Positions 23,760 through 24,476 of a DNA stretch of 24,476 bases are shown in pieces. The notes under the pieces are model-generated. The model did no database searches. It had not been told where the DNA came from and saw only the letters and a program-made list of their open reading frames with translations. Source of the DNA: Butyrivibrio sp. (GTDB taxonomy: Bacteria > Bacillota_A > Clostridia > Lachnospirales > Lachnospiraceae); assembly GCF_024699075.1 (NCBI RefSeq), contig NZ_JAILQF010000030.1, positions 1-24,476 of the forward strand. Reading direction: 5' to 3'. The stretch's first letter is position 1. Each line of letters starts with the position of its first letter. Made by a program: the position numbers and the translations under genes.

Positions 23760-24470
23760 ATGAATTTCAAGAAAGTAACAACAGGCGTTCTTGCCGGTGC
23801 AATGCTTGCTTCACTTGCAGCAGTTCCTGTATCCGCAGCTGATGAGCATCACGCTTATATTCAGTTCCAGACCAGCGGCTATGCGTTCCGTAACAGTTGG
23901 GATGAGTCTTCTTACGGACTTAACAATGATGCGGGTTATGACTACAGCAAGATTCAGGGGTGGAACGGCAGCGAGCATGAGTACCGCGAAGGAACGCTCA
24001 CCGATGCTGTCATTACAGGCGATGGAACATATACGGTGTCGGTAAAGGGTGCCCAGTTCGAAGACAGAGATTTCAGTGCAACTGCGGATAGTGATTATAA
24101 CATGCTTATGGTAAGCACGGATCTTGATATAGAGCTTCTTGATCCGGATGCAGATAATGGTTTTTCAATCGTTGTTGATTCACTTGTTATCGATGGTAAG
24201 ACGATCGATGTATCAAATCACCAGATCGCCGACTATGAGGCTGACAGCGACTACGCCTCTGTAGAACTTCAGAATGTTTATGACAATAATCATCCGGATC
24301 TGAAGAAACTTGATGGCCTTACAAAAGATGCAAAGGACATCGAGATCACATTTACCGTTAAGGGCCTTGGCGGATCAGAAGCAGCAGGTGATGTGGCACC
24401 CGTTGTTTACCTTGCAGCACTCGCAGCTATTGCAGGAATCGCAATGGTTGCATCAAAGAAAAGAGCTTAA
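23760..24470 (+). CDS. Secreted, C-terminally membrane-anchored protein of unknown function
   Basis: A 236-residue product has a clear signal peptide (basic MNFKKVTTG, hydrophobic VLAGAMLASLAAVPV, likely cleavage after VSA). An acidic, aromatic-rich beta-type region follows (about 28-200), with YTVSVKGAQFED and IEITFTVKGLGG. The protein ends with a hydrophobic stretch and positive tail (VVYLAALAAIAGIAMVASKKRA). The tail resembles a sortase signal, but no LPXTG precedes it; the preceding residues are EAAGDVAPV. I recognise similar secreted proteins from Lachnospiraceae but no named function. The ATG at 23760 is preferred over 23754 because AGGAGG is seven bases from the former and only one from the latter. 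The gene is complete, with its stop six bases from the window edge. Confidence 0.85.
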   Translation: MNFKKVTTGVLAGAMLASLAAVPVSAADEHHAYIQFQTSGYAFRNSWDESSYGLNNDAGYDYSKIQGWNGSEHEYREGTLTDAVITGDGTYTVSVKGAQFEDRDFSATADSDYNMLMVSTDLDIELLDPDADNGFSIVVDSLVIDGKTIDVSNHQIADYEADSDYASVELQNVYDNNHPDLKKLDGLTKDAKDIEITFTVKGLGGSEAAGDVAPVVYLAALAAIAGIAMVASKKRA

Positions 24471-24476
24471 TTCCTG

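Overview
This window is the chromosomal replication-origin neighbourhood of a low-GC Gram-positive bacterium. The gene order gyrA-gyrB-recF-yaaA-dnaN-dnaA | oriC | rpmH-rnpA-yidD-yidC-khpB-mnmE-mnmG-rsmG-parA-parB is the ancestral Bacillota arrangement. Protein features (GyrA with SSIYGALV after HPHGD, SerRS with a GIEERG motif 2, a DUF4446-type protein after parB, a secreted protein with a GDVAPV tail) point to Lachnospiraceae, probably a Butyrivibrio/Pseudobutyrivibrio-like rumen or gut organism. The genus is an inference from remembered sequences and was not searched.

Left arm (minus strand, read away from oriC): dnaA, dnaN, a short S4-domain gene, recF, gyrB and gyrA encode the initiator, sliding clamp, recombination mediator and DNA gyrase. 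The run ends in a strong intrinsic terminator at 1374-1413. Between that terminator and a truncated sensor-like gene at the window edge (1-683) lie seven copies of a 74-bp hairpin-bearing tandem repeat. A second, decaying minisatellite of about 35 bp runs through the gyrA stop codon.

Centre (8941-9212 and 10617-11179): a bipartite oriC. Five perfect DnaA boxes and several near matches lie upstream of dnaA. An AT-rich stretch with only degenerate boxes lies between dnaA and dnaN.

Right arm (plus strand): rpmH and rnpA (L34, RNase P protein), yidD and yidC (membrane insertion), khpB (RNA binding), mnmE and mnmG (tRNA U34 modification), rsmG (16S rRNA methylation), parA and parB with two perfect parS sites (origin segregation), a DUF4446-type membrane protein, serS, and a secreted C-terminally anchored protein of unknown function. 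All genes on both arms are transcribed in the direction of replication.

The coding content is textbook core genome. The less ordinary signals are in noncoding DNA: the 74-bp array with apparently compensatory stem changes, a pseudoknot-capable leader in front of rsmG, a switch-like leader in front of parA, a multi-hairpin element between mnmE and mnmG, and a terminator directly abutting a Shine-Dalgarno-less rnpA. At the protein level, GyrA and GyrB each carry a non-canonical residue in the quinolone pocket, YidC lacks the groove arginine, and SerRS has variant motifs 2 and 3. None of the RNA folds was computed; they come from reading complementarity by eye.
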